DNA from: Trueperella pyogenes
Lineage (GTDB): Bacteria > Actinomycetota > Actinomycetes > Actinomycetales > Actinomycetaceae
Assembly (NCBI RefSeq): GCF_001070855.1
Contig: NZ_JVLH01000012.1
Coordinates: forward strand, 1 to 64,000
Direction of reading: 5' to 3'
DNA length: 64,000 nucleotides
The translations under genes and the position numbers were made by a program. The first letter of the stretch is position 1, and the number at the start of each line of letters is the position of its first letter. The notes beneath the pieces were generated by a model. It did no database searches. It saw only the letters and a list, made by a program, of their open reading frames with translations, and was not told where the DNA came from. Positions 25,369 through 35,031 of this stretch are shown in pieces.

Positions 25369-28107
25369 ATGGATCAGGATCACTCACTTCCCAATCTCGG
25401 CTCTTTCCTCGACTTCGGTTCCGATCAGGCGGAGGACCTTCCCCTCTACGACCCAAGCTCCTCGAGTGACGCAATGGTCAGGGGAGCGGGCTCTTCTGTT
25501 GCTCCTTTGGACCAGGGAAGGGCTCAATGGGGACAGGTAAGCGGCCAAGGTAGTTGGGCGCAGCACAGTGACCCTGAGAGCCTTCTCAAGGGCTTGAATG
25601 ACCAGCAACGCGCAGCGGTCGAGCATCGGGGCGTGCCTTTGCTCATCATGGCAGGTGCGGGCTCTGGGAAGACGCGTGTTCTGACGCATCGGATTGCGTA
25701 CCTTCTGGCAACCGCTCAAGCCCGTGCGGGTGAGATTTTGGCGATTACATTCACCAATAAAGCAGCAGCTGAGATGCGTGAGCGTGTCGAGGCGCTGGTT
25801 GGTGGGGGAGCTGCGCGCAGGATGTGGGTGTCGACCTTCCACTCGGCGTGTGTGCGATTGCTTCGTGCGGAATACCGTGCGGCCGGTTTGCGATCGACTT
25901 TCAGTATCTATGATTCGCAGGACTCGCAGCGCCTGATCCAGATGGTGCTGAAAGCAGCGGATGTGGATATTAAACGATTCACGCCCAAGCTGGTTGCCGC
26001 GCGCATTTCGGACCTCAAGAATGAGCTCATCACTTGGCAGGAATACCGAGATACCGCGCCGAATGACCCAATTTCGCGAGTTGTTGCCTCGGCTTACGAA
26101 GAATATGAGAAGCGTCTTGCCCAGTCCAATGCTTTGGACTTTGATGACCTGATTTCGCGCACGGTACGCCTGCTCAAAGACAACCCGGCGATCGCCGAGC
26201 ACTACCATCGTCGCTTCCGCCATATCTTGGTCGATGAGTATCAAGACACGAACCATGCACAGTATGTGCTGGTCCGCGAATTGGTAGGCACCGGGGATGA
26301 TGGAGTGGAACCGGGGCAGCTGACGGTTGTCGGCGACTCCGACCAGTCAATCTATGCTTTCCGCGGTGCAACGATTCGCAACATCGAAGAATTTGAGCGA
26401 GATTTTCCGGGTGCACGGACCATTTTGCTGGAACAGAACTACCGTTCCACCCAAAATATTTTGTCCGCCGCCAACGCTGTCATTGCTCGAAATGAAGGCC
26501 GCCGCGCAAAGAACCTGTGGACGGCATCGGGAGACGGCGCGCTGATCACTGTCGATGCAGCGGATTCGGATCGCGATGAAGCACGTTTCATCGTTTCAGA
26601 GATGGAAAAGCTGTCGGCAGACGGGACACGCTGGGCAGATATTGCCGTCTTCTATAGGACGAACTCGCAATCGCGAGCAATCGAAGAACTCTTGGTTCGC
26701 CAAGGCATTCCCTACCGAGTTGTTGGGGGTACTCGCTTCTACGAACGCGCGGAAATTAAAGATGCTTTGGCCTACCTTCAGGTGATTTCAAACCCCGACG
26801 ACACGGTTGCGTTGCGGCGGATCATCAATACTCCTCGCCGCGGAATCGGTGCCAAGGCTGAGGCCGACCTCATTGCCCACAGCGATCGCTATGGGATTTC
26901 AATGGGCGCGGCCGCCCGGGATTGCTGGATTTCTCAGGGCCGAGGCCTCGGAGAAGCAGAAGGAACCGGCCTGACTTTGGCGGAACTTCCCAAGGAAGAA
27001 ACTGAGGACACGCGTGGGGGTGTGGCCGGGCTGAGTCCGCGCGCGGCCTCAGCGATCGGTGATTTTTGGGGACTGATCGAGGCCATGCGGCGCGCGGAAC
27101 AGGCCGGTGCAAGCGCAGCGGAAATTCTCGAAGAAGTCCTTGACCGCACGGGATATCTTGCGACTCTGCGTCGCTCCCAAGACCCGCAGGATGCCTCGCG
27201 AGTGGAAAACCTTGCCGAATTGCATGCGGTTGCCTTGGACTATGTACAGACCAGTGGCGAGGTTGGTTTGGCAGGTTTCCTTGAGCGCGTTGCCCTGGTT
27301 GCTGACTCGGATCAACTTCCCGAGGAAGATAGTGGAAGTGGGCAGGTCACCCTCATGACGGTTCACACCGCGAAGGGTCTTGAATTCCCGGTCGTCTTCG
27401 TGACCGGTATGGAGGACGGCACTTTCCCGCACCAACGCTCGCTGGGTGACCCTGAAGAATTGGCAGAAGAACGCCGTTTGGCCTACGTTGCGATCACGCG
27501 AGCTCGTAAGCAGCTCTACCTCACTCGTGCCGCCGTGCGAAGCGCGTGGGGAGCACCTCAGGAAATGCCTCCTTCACGATTCTTGGATGATATTCCCGTC
27601 GAGCTCTTGGATATTCGCCGATCGTCGACCTCGATGGAACGCCTGCGCGGTGGATACGGCGGCGGTTCCGGATACGGTTCGGGTGGCTATGGCACTTACT
27701 CAGGTTCCGGTTATAGCTCCTCCTACGGGGGCAGGTCTGGGAGCTATGGCTCAGACTACGCAGATTACGGATACTCGCGCCGTGATGAGGATGGCGGTCC
27801 CGTCTTTGGTGGGCGCAGTGGTGGATCCAGTAGTGACGGCGGCCCGCTTGCCGGTCGAGGACTGGGCGGGAAACGCGGCGCGCCAGCAGCGCGAACTGCA
27901 GTTTCGCGGCCAACGGGTACAAGCGCACCAAAAAACACGCTGAACCCAGAGGAGGTGCGCGTGGGGGATCGTGTCCGCCACGCAACTCTGGGTGAAGGCA
28001 CGGTCATCGGCCTCGAAGGAGCGGGGGAGCGCACCATTGCGCAAGTCGCCTTCGCGTCCGCTGAAAAACGCCTGTTGCTGCGGATGGCCCCCATGGAAAA
28101 GATCTAG
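25369..28107 (+). CDS. pcrA: ATP-dependent DNA helicase PcrA/UvrD-type
   Basis: 912 residues, superfamily 1A 3'-5' helicase for nucleotide-excision repair and replication restart. Motifs: Q motif LNDQQRAAV, Walker A AGAGSGKT (about 95-102), Ia TFTNKAAAEMRERV, II VDEYQDTN, III VVGDSDQSIYAFRGA, IV QNYRST, V TVHTAKGLEFPVVF, VI VAITRARKQLYLT. There is an unusual 75-residue N-terminal leader and a Gly/Ser/Tyr-rich low-complexity region (about 763-835) before the C-terminal Tudor-like domain (VGDRVRHATLGEGTVIG). The start lacks a clear Shine-Dalgarno and is probably coupled to the upstream gene. It precedes sucCD as in other actinobacteria. Confidence 0.95.
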   Translation: MDQDHSLPNLGSFLDFGSDQAEDLPLYDPSSSSDAMVRGAGSSVAPLDQGRAQWGQVSGQGSWAQHSDPESLLKGLNDQQRAAVEHRGVPLLIMAGAGSGKTRVLTHRIAYLLATAQARAGEILAITFTNKAAAEMRERVEALVGGGAARRMWVSTFHSACVRLLRAEYRAAGLRSTFSIYDSQDSQRLIQMVLKAADVDIKRFTPKLVAARISDLKNELITWQEYRDTAPNDPISRVVASAYEEYEKRLAQSNALDFDDLISRTVRLLKDNPAIAEHYHRRFRHILVDEYQDTNHAQYVLVRELVGTGDDGVEPGQLTVVGDSDQSIYAFRGATIRNIEEFERDFPGARTILLEQNYRSTQNILSAANAVIARNEGRRAKNLWTASGDGALITVDAADSDRDEARFIVSEMEKLSADGTRWADIAVFYRTNSQSRAIEELLVRQGIPYRVVGGTRFYERAEIKDALAYLQVISNPDDTVALRRIINTPRRGIGAKAEADLIAHSDRYGISMGAAARDCWISQGRGLGEAEGTGLTLAELPKEETEDTRGGVAGLSPRAASAIGDFWGLIEAMRRAEQAGASAAEILEEVLDRTGYLATLRRSQDPQDASRVENLAELHAVALDYVQTSGEVGLAGFLERVALVADSDQLPEEDSGSGQVTLMTVHTAKGLEFPVVFVTGMEDGTFPHQRSLGDPEELAEERRLAYVAITRARKQLYLTRAAVRSAWGAPQEMPPSRFLDDIPVELLDIRRSSTSMERLRGGYGGGSGYGSGGYGTYSGSGYSSSYGGRSGSYGSDYADYGYSRRDEDGGPVFGGRSGGSSSDGGPLAGRGLGGKRGAPAARTAVSRPTGTSAPKNTLNPEEVRVGDRVRHATLGEGTVIGLEGAGERTIAQVAFASAEKRLLLRMAPMEKI

Positions 28108-28194
28108 TCGCGGTAGGCTTAAGGAAGTTGCGCGCCACAGTTCACGTGGTAACCGCGCAAGGCAGCGCCTTCGGGCACAAAGTGAAGGGACACA

Positions 28195-29367
28195 ATGGAT
28201 CTCTACGAATACCAAGCACGGGAGTTGTTCGCTGCTCACGGCGTCCCCGTACTTGCGGGAATCGTTGCACGCACCCCAGATGAGGCCTATGAGGCAGCGC
28301 AGAAGCTGCTGGCCGACAACGACCTTCTGGTGGTCAAGGCCCAAGTCAAGATCGGCGGCCGCGGCAAGGCCGGTGGCGTAAAGCTGGCTCGCAGCGCAGA
28401 AGAAGCGCGCGAAAAGGCCGAAGCAATCTTGGGCATGGATATCAAGGGTCACACCGTCCAGTCGGTCCTCATCGCTGCGGGCGCGGATATTGCTGAAGAG
28501 TTCTACTTCTCGATCCTGCTGGATCGCTCCGAGCGTCGTGAGCTTGCATTGTGCTCGGCGCAGGGCGGTATGGATATTGAGACCCTGGCACGTGAGCATC
28601 CCGAGGCTTTGGCCCGCGTTGGCCTGGACCCCAAGGTTGGCATTGATGAAGACGTTGCCGCTCAAATTCTGGGTGAGGCCGGTTTCAATCGTTCGCACGT
28701 CGAGAAGCTTGCCCCCGTTTTGGTGAAGCTCTGGGATACCTACCGAGGCGAAGACGCCACCTTGGTTGAAGTCAACCCCTTGGTCCTGACTGAGCAGGGC
28801 GATGTTTTGGCACTGGACGGCAAGGTGTCACTTGACAACAACGCCGCTTTCCGCCACCCCGAGCACGCTGCATACGCTGACGTGGCCGCGCAGGATCCGC
28901 GCGAGGCCATGGCGAAGGAAGCCGGACTGAACTACGTGCGCTTGGAAGGCCAAGTAGGCGTGATCGGTAACGGCGCCGGCCTGGTCATGTCCACCCTGGA
29001 CGTCGTTGCCTTGGCCGGTGAAGAGTGGGGCGTCAAGCCCGCAAACTTCCTGGACATCGGTGGCGGTGCCTCGGCAGAAGTGATGGCCAAGGGCCTGGAC
29101 GTCATCCTTGGCGATGATCAGGTTCGCTCCGTCTTCGTCAATGTTTTTGGCGGAATTACCGCATGCGATCAAGTCGCTCGCGGAATCGTTGGTGCATTGG
29201 AAGCTTTGGGAGATGCAGCCTCCAAGCCCCTGGTTGTCCGCTTGGACGGCAACAAGGTCGAGGAAGGCCGCGCAATCTTGGCTGCTGCCGCACATCCCCT
29301 GGTTCACATGGAAGAAACAATGGACGGCGCAGCACGCCGCGCCGCCGAACTGGCCGCGAACGCCTGA
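28195..29367 (+). CDS. sucC: Succinate--CoA ligase (ADP-forming) subunit beta
   Basis: 390 residues. TCA-cycle enzyme making ATP from succinyl-CoA, ADP and phosphate. N-terminal ATP-grasp domain ([38 protein letters not shown]) and C-terminal flavodoxin-like domain with [20 protein letters not shown] and [19 protein letters not shown] lies before ATG 28195. It is 22 bases from sucD; the two form the alpha-beta enzyme. Confidence 0.97.
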   Translation: MDLYEYQARELFAAHGVPVLAGIVARTPDEAYEAAQKLLADNDLLVVKAQVKIGGRGKAGGVKLARSAEEAREKAEAILGMDIKGHTVQSVLIAAGADIAEEFYFSILLDRSERRELALCSAQGGMDIETLAREHPEALARVGLDPKVGIDEDVAAQILGEAGFNRSHVEKLAPVLVKLWDTYRGEDATLVEVNPLVLTEQGDVLALDGKVSLDNNAAFRHPEHAAYADVAAQDPREAMAKEAGLNYVRLEGQVGVIGNGAGLVMSTLDVVALAGEEWGVKPANFLDIGGGASAEVMAKGLDVILGDDQVRSVFVNVFGGITACDQVARGIVGALEALGDAASKPLVVRLDGNKVEEGRAILAAAAHPLVHMEETMDGAARRAAELAANA

Positions 29368-29389
29368 GACGGGACGGGACTGAAAACTC

Positions 29390-30313
29390 ATGAGCATTTT
29401 TATTGATTCCACTTCGCGTGTCATTGTTCAGGGAATGACCGGCTCTGAAGGCCAAAAGCACACCACGCGTATGCTGGCAGCCGGTACCAATATCGTCGGC
29501 GGTGTGAACCCCCGCAAGGCCGGTACCACCGTGACCTTCCACGTCGAGCCCTACGGTCCGGGCGCTGAAAACCGCGCCGCCGGTGACGTTGAGGTTCCCG
29601 TGTTTGGAAGCGTTGCGCAGGCCCGTGAGGAAACCGGTGCAAATGTTTCAGTTGTCTTCGTGCCCCCGGCATACGCCAAGGACGCGGCGATCGAAGCAAT
29701 CGATGCGGGAATTGAAACTCTGGTCGTTATCACCGAAGGTATCCCCGTTCAGGATTCGACCGCTTTCGTTGACTACGCGCTTGAGCGTGGCGTGCGCCTG
29801 ATTGGCCCGAACTGCCCCGGAATCATCAGCCCCGGACAATCCAACGTCGGCATTACCCCCGCAGATATCACTGGTCCCGGCCGCCTTGGCTTGGTCTCCA
29901 AGTCGGGCACCTTGACCTACCAGCTCATGTACGAGCTGCGTGACCTGGGCTTCACCACCTGCATTGGTATTGGCGGTGACCCGGTTGTCGGAACCACTCA
30001 CATCGATGCTCTGGAAGCTTTCGAAAACGACCCCGATACGGACCTTGTTGTCATGATCGGTGAGATCGGTGGCGACGCCGAAGAACGCGCCGCAGCGTGG
30101 ATCTCCGAGCACATGACCAAGCCGGTCGTCGCCTACATTGCAGGATTTACTGCCCCCGAAGGCAAGACCATGGGCCACGCGGGCGCAATCGTGTCGGGAA
30201 GTTCTGGCACGGCCTCGGCAAAGGCGAAGGCGCTGGAAGCGGTTGGTGTGAAGGTTGGTCGCACCCCTTCGCAAACTGCGATTTTGGCACGTGAGGCGCT
30301 GGCTGCTCGATGA
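29390..30313 (+). CDS. sucD: Succinate--CoA ligase subunit alpha
   Basis: 307 residues. CoA-binding N-terminal Rossmann domain ([25 protein letters not shown]) and the phospho-histidine loop GHAGAIVSG (His about 263), which carries the phosphate between active sites. The catalytic segment [12 protein letters not shown] is present. Its stop overlaps the start of the next gene by four bases (ATGA), so it is in one operon with sucC and the DUF6350 gene. Confidence 0.97.
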   Translation: MSIFIDSTSRVIVQGMTGSEGQKHTTRMLAAGTNIVGGVNPRKAGTTVTFHVEPYGPGAENRAAGDVEVPVFGSVAQAREETGANVSVVFVPPAYAKDAAIEAIDAGIETLVVITEGIPVQDSTAFVDYALERGVRLIGPNCPGIISPGQSNVGITPADITGPGRLGLVSKSGTLTYQLMYELRDLGFTTCIGIGGDPVVGTTHIDALEAFENDPDTDLVVMIGEIGGDAEERAAAWISEHMTKPVVAYIAGFTAPEGKTMGHAGAIVSGSSGTASAKAKALEAVGVKVGRTPSQTAILAREALAAR

Positions 30314-31695
30314 GTGAGGATCCCACCGCGCGTACGACGGTCACAACAGTTTCCGCCCGCCCGACCATCCGCGTTGCCCTTCCGCAGGGTTGGGCGCGCT
30401 CGATGCTGTCCGGGATCGAGGCGGCTCTGCTGGGCTGGGCACTGGTCGTTGTCCCGACCCTGATCGCCTACGCTGCGGTGTCCTCTAACCAGTGGATGGT
30501 GTCCACCACCTGGGAGGACGCCTTCCACTTTGCCTCTGACCTGTGGGGCGCTTCCCTTGGAGCGCGAGTGGTCTCTGGTGATGTCTCCTATCGCGCAGTG
30601 CCTTTGCTGTTTGTGCTGCTCTTGATTGGTTTGACCAAGCTGCTCCTTCTGCAGGGACGACGTTTTTCTCCCGCTTCGCAATGGATGGCAATCCCCGGTT
30701 TCACCGTGACCGCGCTGCTTTTGGCCGGTGGAATTGGTACGAACGTGAGCGTGTGGGGCGCGCTTCCCCTGGCTATTTTGATCCCCTTGATTGCGGCCGC
30801 CTGGGAGGTCGCGCTTGCGCCAAAGAACCTTGAGCTCCGCTTTGAACTACCGAGGTGGGTCAGCGTTGGAGTACGCGCGGGCTGGCGTGCATCGTGGGCT
30901 CTGGCGGTTTATGGCGGACTTTTCCTGTTGCTTTCGGTGATCGTCTCCTGGTCGCAGATCCGTGGAATTCACGAGCTTTTACTGCCGACTTCCATGGTTG
31001 ATTCGATCATGATCGTCCTTGCGCAGCTGTTGTTCATTCCCAACGCGATTGTGTGGGCACTGTCCTGGCTTTCCGGTCCCGGTTTTTACCTTGGTAGCGA
31101 TGCCTTGCATTCGCCGACTTCTGCTCCCGTTGGACCGATCCCGGCAATTCCGCTTTTCGGTGCGACCCCCGCAAGCGCCCCCGGCAACTGGGTGATCCTT
31201 GCGCTGATCGTGTTCGGCGTAGCGCTTGGCGTGTACCTGCGTCTGCGTAAGGGCAGTGAATCACTTCTTGATGATCTGTACCAGGGCGGAATCGCAGCTG
31301 TGGTGATTGCAGCCGTTTACTTGGTGACTTCCTTGGGTTCGGCCGTGGTTTTGGGAAATGGCCGCTTGGCTTTCCTTGGACCCCGCATGTCCCTTTCTGC
31401 GCTGTGTCTTTTTGCCGAGGTGGCGCTTGGGATCCTGCTGACCGTGGCGCTTTCACACCCGGTGAGCGTGGCATGGGCGCGTGAGCTTGTAGGTGTCGGG
31501 AAAGCGCGTGTCCATGAGCATCACCATCACGAGGCCCCAGCCGGGGGAGTAGCGCCTGCGGAACTTGTGTCTGAGACGCCCAGCGAGGACGAAGTCGCTG
31601 AGAACGCCGCTGACGAAACTCAGCCAGCGGAGGAGCCCGCTGAAGACGCTGAGGCGGCTCAGGCCTCGGAAGAAGAGGACGCAACCAGCAACTAA
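30310..31695 (+). CDS. DUF6350 multi-pass membrane protein
   Basis: 461 residues with about ten to twelve hydrophobic spans between 30 and 395, a short His-rich stretch (HEHHHHEAP, about 403-411) and an acidic Glu/Ala-rich C-terminal tail. It matches the actinobacterial membrane proteins that follow sucD (the perM/DUF6350-type position). In mycobacteria the similarly placed gene has been linked to cell division and persistence; whether that applies here is unknown. ATGA overlap with sucD. Confidence 0.8.
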   Translation: MSEDPTARTTVTTVSARPTIRVALPQGWARSMLSGIEAALLGWALVVVPTLIAYAAVSSNQWMVSTTWEDAFHFASDLWGASLGARVVSGDVSYRAVPLLFVLLLIGLTKLLLLQGRRFSPASQWMAIPGFTVTALLLAGGIGTNVSVWGALPLAILIPLIAAAWEVALAPKNLELRFELPRWVSVGVRAGWRASWALAVYGGLFLLLSVIVSWSQIRGIHELLLPTSMVDSIMIVLAQLLFIPNAIVWALSWLSGPGFYLGSDALHSPTSAPVGPIPAIPLFGATPASAPGNWVILALIVFGVALGVYLRLRKGSESLLDDLYQGGIAAVVIAAVYLVTSLGSAVVLGNGRLAFLGPRMSLSALCLFAEVALGILLTVALSHPVSVAWARELVGVGKARVHEHHHHEAPAGGVAPAELVSETPSEDEVAENAADETQPAEEPAEDAEAAQASEEEDATSN

Positions 31696-31768
31696 ACCAA
31701 CCCGGGTGTGGGGGAGCGCTCGCTGCTTGGCCTCGTCGAAGATGGTGTGGAGCAGGTAGCATGGTGGG

Positions 31769-33340
31769 GTGACTTCAGCTGATCTTCATCCCGTCCTTGT
31801 TGTCGATTTTGGCGCGCAGTACGCTCAGCTCATTGCTCGTCGCGTGCGCGAAGCCAGCGTCTATTCGGAAATCGTCCCGCACACCATGCCGGGCGCCGAA
31901 ATGCTTGCGAAAGAACCCGCAGCAATCATTCTTTCCGGTGGCCCTTCATCCGTGTATGAAGAGGGCGCTCCTTCCATTGATCCCGCGATTTTCGCCGCGG
32001 GCGTGCCGGTCCTGGGAATCTGCTACGGCTTCCAGACCATGGCCCACGCGTTGGGAGGAACCGTAGGACGCACGGGAACCCGCGAATACGGACACACCGA
32101 GGCTTCTGTCTCCGGTGATTCCTGTCTGTTCGACGGCACCCCCGACGATCAGGTCGTGTGGATGAGCCACGGTGACGCCGTTCAGGGCGCGCCCGAAGGC
32201 TTCACCGTCACCGCATCGACCGCAGAAACCCCGGTTGCAGCTTTCGAATGCAGCGAGCGTCGCCTCTACGGCCTGCAGTGGCACCCCGAGGTGGGCCACT
32301 CGCAGTTCGGCCAGGATGCTCTGAAGAACTTCCTCTACAAGGGCGCGGGAATTGAACCCACGTGGACGCCGGGCTCGATTGTTGACGAGCAGGTCGCGAA
32401 GATCCGCGAGCAGATCGGTGACGCGCAAGTGATTTGTGCGCTCTCCGGTGGCGTGGATTCCTCCGTGGCCGCCGCGCTTGTTCACAAGGCTGTCGGTGAC
32501 CAGCTCACCTGCTTCTTCATCGACCACGGCCTGCTGCGTGCGGGCGAGCGCGAGCAGGTCGAAAACGACTACGCACGCGGCATGGGTATCCGCGTCATCA
32601 CCTGCGATGAGTCCGAGCGCTTCTTGTCCGCTCTGGCCGGAGTCACTGACCCCGAGACCAAGCGCAAGATCATTGGTCGCGAATTCATTCGCTCTTTCGA
32701 GGCCGCCCAGAAGCAGGTCATCGAAGAGGTTGGCGCTGCCGGTGGCGAGGTGAAGTTCCTGGTTCAGGGCACCCTGTACCCCGACGTCGTCGAGTCTGGT
32801 GGCGGCGAGGGTGCTGCGAATATCAAGAGCCACCACAACGTGGGTGGTCTGCCCGAGGACATGACCTTCGAGCTGGTCGAGCCCCTGCGTACCCTGTTCA
32901 AGGACGAGGTTCGTGCGGTTGGCCGCGAGCTTGGCTTGCCCGATTACCTGGTGAACCGCCAGCCCTTCCCGGGTCCCGGCCTGGGTATTCGTATCGTCGG
33001 CGAGGTCACGCGTGAGCGCCTGGATATCTTGCGCGCCGCGGACCTGATTGCCCGCGAGGAACTGACCGCTGCTGGCCTAGATCAAGAGATCTGGCAGTGC
33101 CCGGTTGTGCTGCTGGCTGACGTTCGCTCCGTGGGTGTTCAGGGTGATGGCCGCACCTACGGCCACCCAATCGTGCTGCGTCCCGTGTCCTCTGAGGACG
33201 CGATGACTGCCGACTGGACGCGCCTGCCTTACGACGTTTTGGCTCGTATCTCCACGCGTATTACGAACTCCGTTGCTGAGGTCAACCGCGTGGTTCTGGA
33301 CGTGACGTCCAAGCCGCCTGCAACCATTGAGTGGGAGTGA
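31769..33340 (+). CDS. guaA: GMP synthase (glutamine-hydrolysing)
   Basis: 523 residues. Converts XMP to GMP using glutamine and ATP. The class I glutamine amidotransferase domain has nucleophile C85 (GICYGFQ) and the His/Glu pair in QWHPEV; the ATP pyrophosphatase domain begins at [13 protein letters not shown] and includes the [10 protein letters not shown] loop; the C-terminal dimerisation domain ends [12 protein letters not shown] start at 31769. The 3' end of guaA is a recurrent integration site for genomic islands, and the accessory region begins right after this stop codon. Confidence 0.97.
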   Translation: MTSADLHPVLVVDFGAQYAQLIARRVREASVYSEIVPHTMPGAEMLAKEPAAIILSGGPSSVYEEGAPSIDPAIFAAGVPVLGICYGFQTMAHALGGTVGRTGTREYGHTEASVSGDSCLFDGTPDDQVVWMSHGDAVQGAPEGFTVTASTAETPVAAFECSERRLYGLQWHPEVGHSQFGQDALKNFLYKGAGIEPTWTPGSIVDEQVAKIREQIGDAQVICALSGGVDSSVAAALVHKAVGDQLTCFFIDHGLLRAGEREQVENDYARGMGIRVITCDESERFLSALAGVTDPETKRKIIGREFIRSFEAAQKQVIEEVGAAGGEVKFLVQGTLYPDVVESGGGEGAANIKSHHNVGGLPEDMTFELVEPLRTLFKDEVRAVGRELGLPDYLVNRQPFPGPGLGIRIVGEVTRERLDILRAADLIAREELTAAGLDQEIWQCPVVLLADVRSVGVQGDGRTYGHPIVLRPVSSEDAMTADWTRLPYDVLARISTRITNSVAEVNRVVLDVTSKPPATIEWE

Positions 33341-33769
33341 GCCGAGGAGAGAATTCTCAAGCCACCTGAAACTGTTCCCTGAGTGCCACGGCACGTCATG
33401 AGCGGTCAGCCGGCGCCAAGCCACCTGCAACAAACGGGAATAACAATCCCGAAACAGCCCCCGAAACCGTTTGGAATCGAGGGCTGTTTACGCTGGTGAA
33501 AGGCCAAATTTGATTCGTGGTCACTCTGTGGAGTGGCGGGTGTTGGCGCGATTTGGCGCCGCCTAGAGGTTTCCGCTCGCCGCGGAGGTCCGCCAAGCCA
33601 CCCGCAACAATTCCCGAGCGCGAAAACGCCGATTTCCACCTGATTCGAATCAAACACGAATCATGGCGCTCCCAGAGGAACTGAAATCGCAAAACTGCAG
33701 GTAAAGCTGGGGGAATAACAAACCGATAATTCACGCTGAAATGAACCGGAACGAAGCCTCCGCGGGCAT
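33341..33769. other. Non-coding junction between guaA and the accessory region
   Basis: No gene is supported. Three imperfect copies of AAGCCACC[T/C]G begin at 33359, 33418 and 33595; spacings are 59 and 177 bases. A 9-bp inverted repeat (AAACAGCCC 33452-33460 with GGGCTGTTT 33481-33489) may end guaA transcription. The stretch is where an attachment-site scar would be expected, but I found no convincing second copy of the guaA 3' end in the window. Confidence 0.4.
33452..33489 (+). terminator. Possible terminator downstream of guaA
   Basis: A 9-bp perfect stem (33452-33460 with 33481-33489) with a 20-base loop, 112 bases after the guaA stop. The stem's own TTT end is the only T run, so the call is weak. 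Confidence 0.35.
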
Positions 33770-33770
33770 G

Positions 33771-33795
33771 AAAAAGCGGCCCGAAGGCCGCTTTT
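33771..33795 (-). terminator. Terminator of the XRE repressor gene
   Basis: A 10-bp stem AAAAGCGGCC (33772-33781) with GGCCGCTTTT (33786-33795), CGAA loop, and on the minus strand a run of five T. It lies 32 bases past the stop codon of the minus-strand gene. Confidence 0.88.
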
Positions 33796-33826
33796 CTGAT
33801 TCGCAATTATTCCCCGAGTGGCTTGC

Positions 33827-34306
33827 TCAGACGCCGAATCCGGCCTTCCAGGCGTCGAGCTCCGCCGGGTTGATTTCCCCGGCTTTCTCCGAATCAAGAA
33901 CGTCCTTCCACGCCTTAATCGCGGCGGCAAGTTTTGGCGACTTCTCCGCTGCGGCATCGAGGCCCAGCACCATCGTTCCGTCGACTTCCATCGGGACGAG
34001 CCCAAGCTCCTCGTTGAGCCTGAACAGCAGCTCCAGGGCCTGCCTGCTCGATTCTAAGGGCACTTCCCGCAGTGTCTCAGGCGAGATTGCCAGGGCAGCA
34101 GCAATGGCCTGAATCTGAGGCTCTCCCGGAGTCCTATTGCACAGCTCGTAGTTGCGGATGGCGGAGTCGGTCTGCCCGCACGCGGCTGCGAGCTGCTTCT
34201 GCGTCATCTTGCGCATCTTCCTGTACTTCTTTATGAGCTCCCCGGTCTTCAACTTGCCCTCCATATCCGCCTCGGCACGGGCCATCTTGAACCATATGGA
34301 ATCCAT
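33827..34306 (-). CDS. XRE-family helix-turn-helix regulator of a decayed mobile element
   Basis: 159 residues as drawn. Helix-turn-helix of the Cro/CI type at about 20-75 (LIKKYRKMRKMTQKQLAAACG, then TDSAIRNYELCNRTPGEPQIQAIAAAL), then a C-terminal region of about 80 residues without a recognised domain. The true start may be an internal ATG nearer the HTH (for example MEGKLKTGELIKKY). Divergent from the excisionase-like gene at 34403, an arrangement typical of phage or ICE repressors. Two direct repeats between them are likely binding sites. Confidence 0.8.
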   Translation of the reverse strand: MDSIWFKMARAEADMEGKLKTGELIKKYRKMRKMTQKQLAAACGQTDSAIRNYELCNRTPGEPQIQAIAAALAISPETLREVPLESSRQALELLFRLNEELGLVPMEVDGTMVLGLDAAAEKSPKLAAAIKAWKDVLDSEKAGEINPAELDAWKAGFGV

Positions 34307-34332
34307 AGCATGAAAATGAACGATATGTATCG

Positions 34333-34389
34333 ACCGTTCAGAAGTGAACTGCTACTACTACGCAATTGTAGAACCTTTCAGAAACGAAC
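34333..34389. promoter_or_regulatory. Paired operator-like direct repeats in the divergent XRE/xis interval
   Basis: ACCGTTCAGAAGTGAAC (34333-34349) and ACCTTTCAGAAACGAAC (34373-34389) agree at 14 of 17 positions and are exactly 40 bases apart, nearly four helical turns. They lie between the XRE repressor and the excisionase-like gene. Binding by the XRE protein is inference. Confidence 0.5.
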
Positions 34390-34402
34390 GCTAGGAGGAA
34401 GC

Positions 34403-34687
34403 ATGGCAAAGCAGGAACCGCGCCCGGGGCGGCTTCCCCGAACAGTCAAGAGAGAAGTGATTCGCATGACGCAAGCGACGATGGAGATGCACGCCGAGAC
34501 GCTGGGGCTCTAGCCGCTGTTCACGATCAAAGATCTGGCCGCCTATCTGCAGGTGAGCACCACGATGGTGTACCGGCTCACCAAGGACGGCGCCCTCGCC
34601 GGCACGCGCATCGGGCAGAGCCTCCGTTTCATGCGCAAGAATGTCGAGGACCTGTTGGGCCTCTGCGCCTTCAATGAGGACCAATGA
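34403..34687 (+). pseudogene. Excisionase-like helix-turn-helix gene interrupted by an amber codon
   Basis: One frame runs from ATG 34403 (RBS AGGAGG at 34393-34398) to TGA 34685-34687, with a single in-frame TAG at 34511-34513. The part before the stop is a basic 36-residue leader ending MHAETLGL. The part after it is a classic excisionase/MerR-like winged HTH: PLFTIKDLAAYLQVSTTMVY, then RLTKDGALAGTRIGQSLRFM and RKNVEDLLGL. One base change (for example GAG to TAG) would explain it. If not read through, the DNA-binding part is not made from this start. Its TGA overlaps an ATG (ATGA) opening a 17-codon frame, as if the next gene of the operon has been lost. Confidence 0.75.
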
Positions 34688-35031
34688 CGGCGACGACGAA
34701 CGCCCCGGGTAGCGTGCCTGGGGCCGTTGGCGTGTGAAGTAGGAGGGAGGCACTCGCTTGAACGGCTTTTCCGCCTGCCTTCCGCGGTTTCGCGCCCTGG
34801 TCCCACGGCAAGGTGCAAGTACCCTGCACCCATCCGCCGTTTCGGGAATGACACGGGTTTCCGAAACGGTTTCCTCGGAGCTGCCGACGTGCATTACTGT
34901 GACCGGAACACTTATTTGGGGCTGCGCAGCGTCATCAGTAGCAAAACTCACAGCATGGTGAATTTATTGCTAGTATATGAGACATATTTGGGTACGGATC
35001 GCTCCGACGTTGCATAGACGGAGGTATTCGG
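34688..35031. other. Remnant and promoter region between xis-like gene and SPFH module
   Basis: A 17-codon frame starts by ATGA overlap at 34684 and stops at 34735-34737; nothing after it looks like a coherent gene, so I read this as the stub of a deleted operon partner. The last about 80 bases are AT-richer and probably hold the promoter of the 35032 gene, but I cannot fix its boxes. GGAGG lies before ATG 35032. Confidence 0.4.

Noticed and set aside
34758-34961. 67-residue frame (TTG start) with AGGAGG upstream after the excisionase-like gene
   Set aside because: Composition is unlike a protein (many Thr/Ser/Ala/Cys, no domain) and the start is a TTG; kept only as part of the remnant region.
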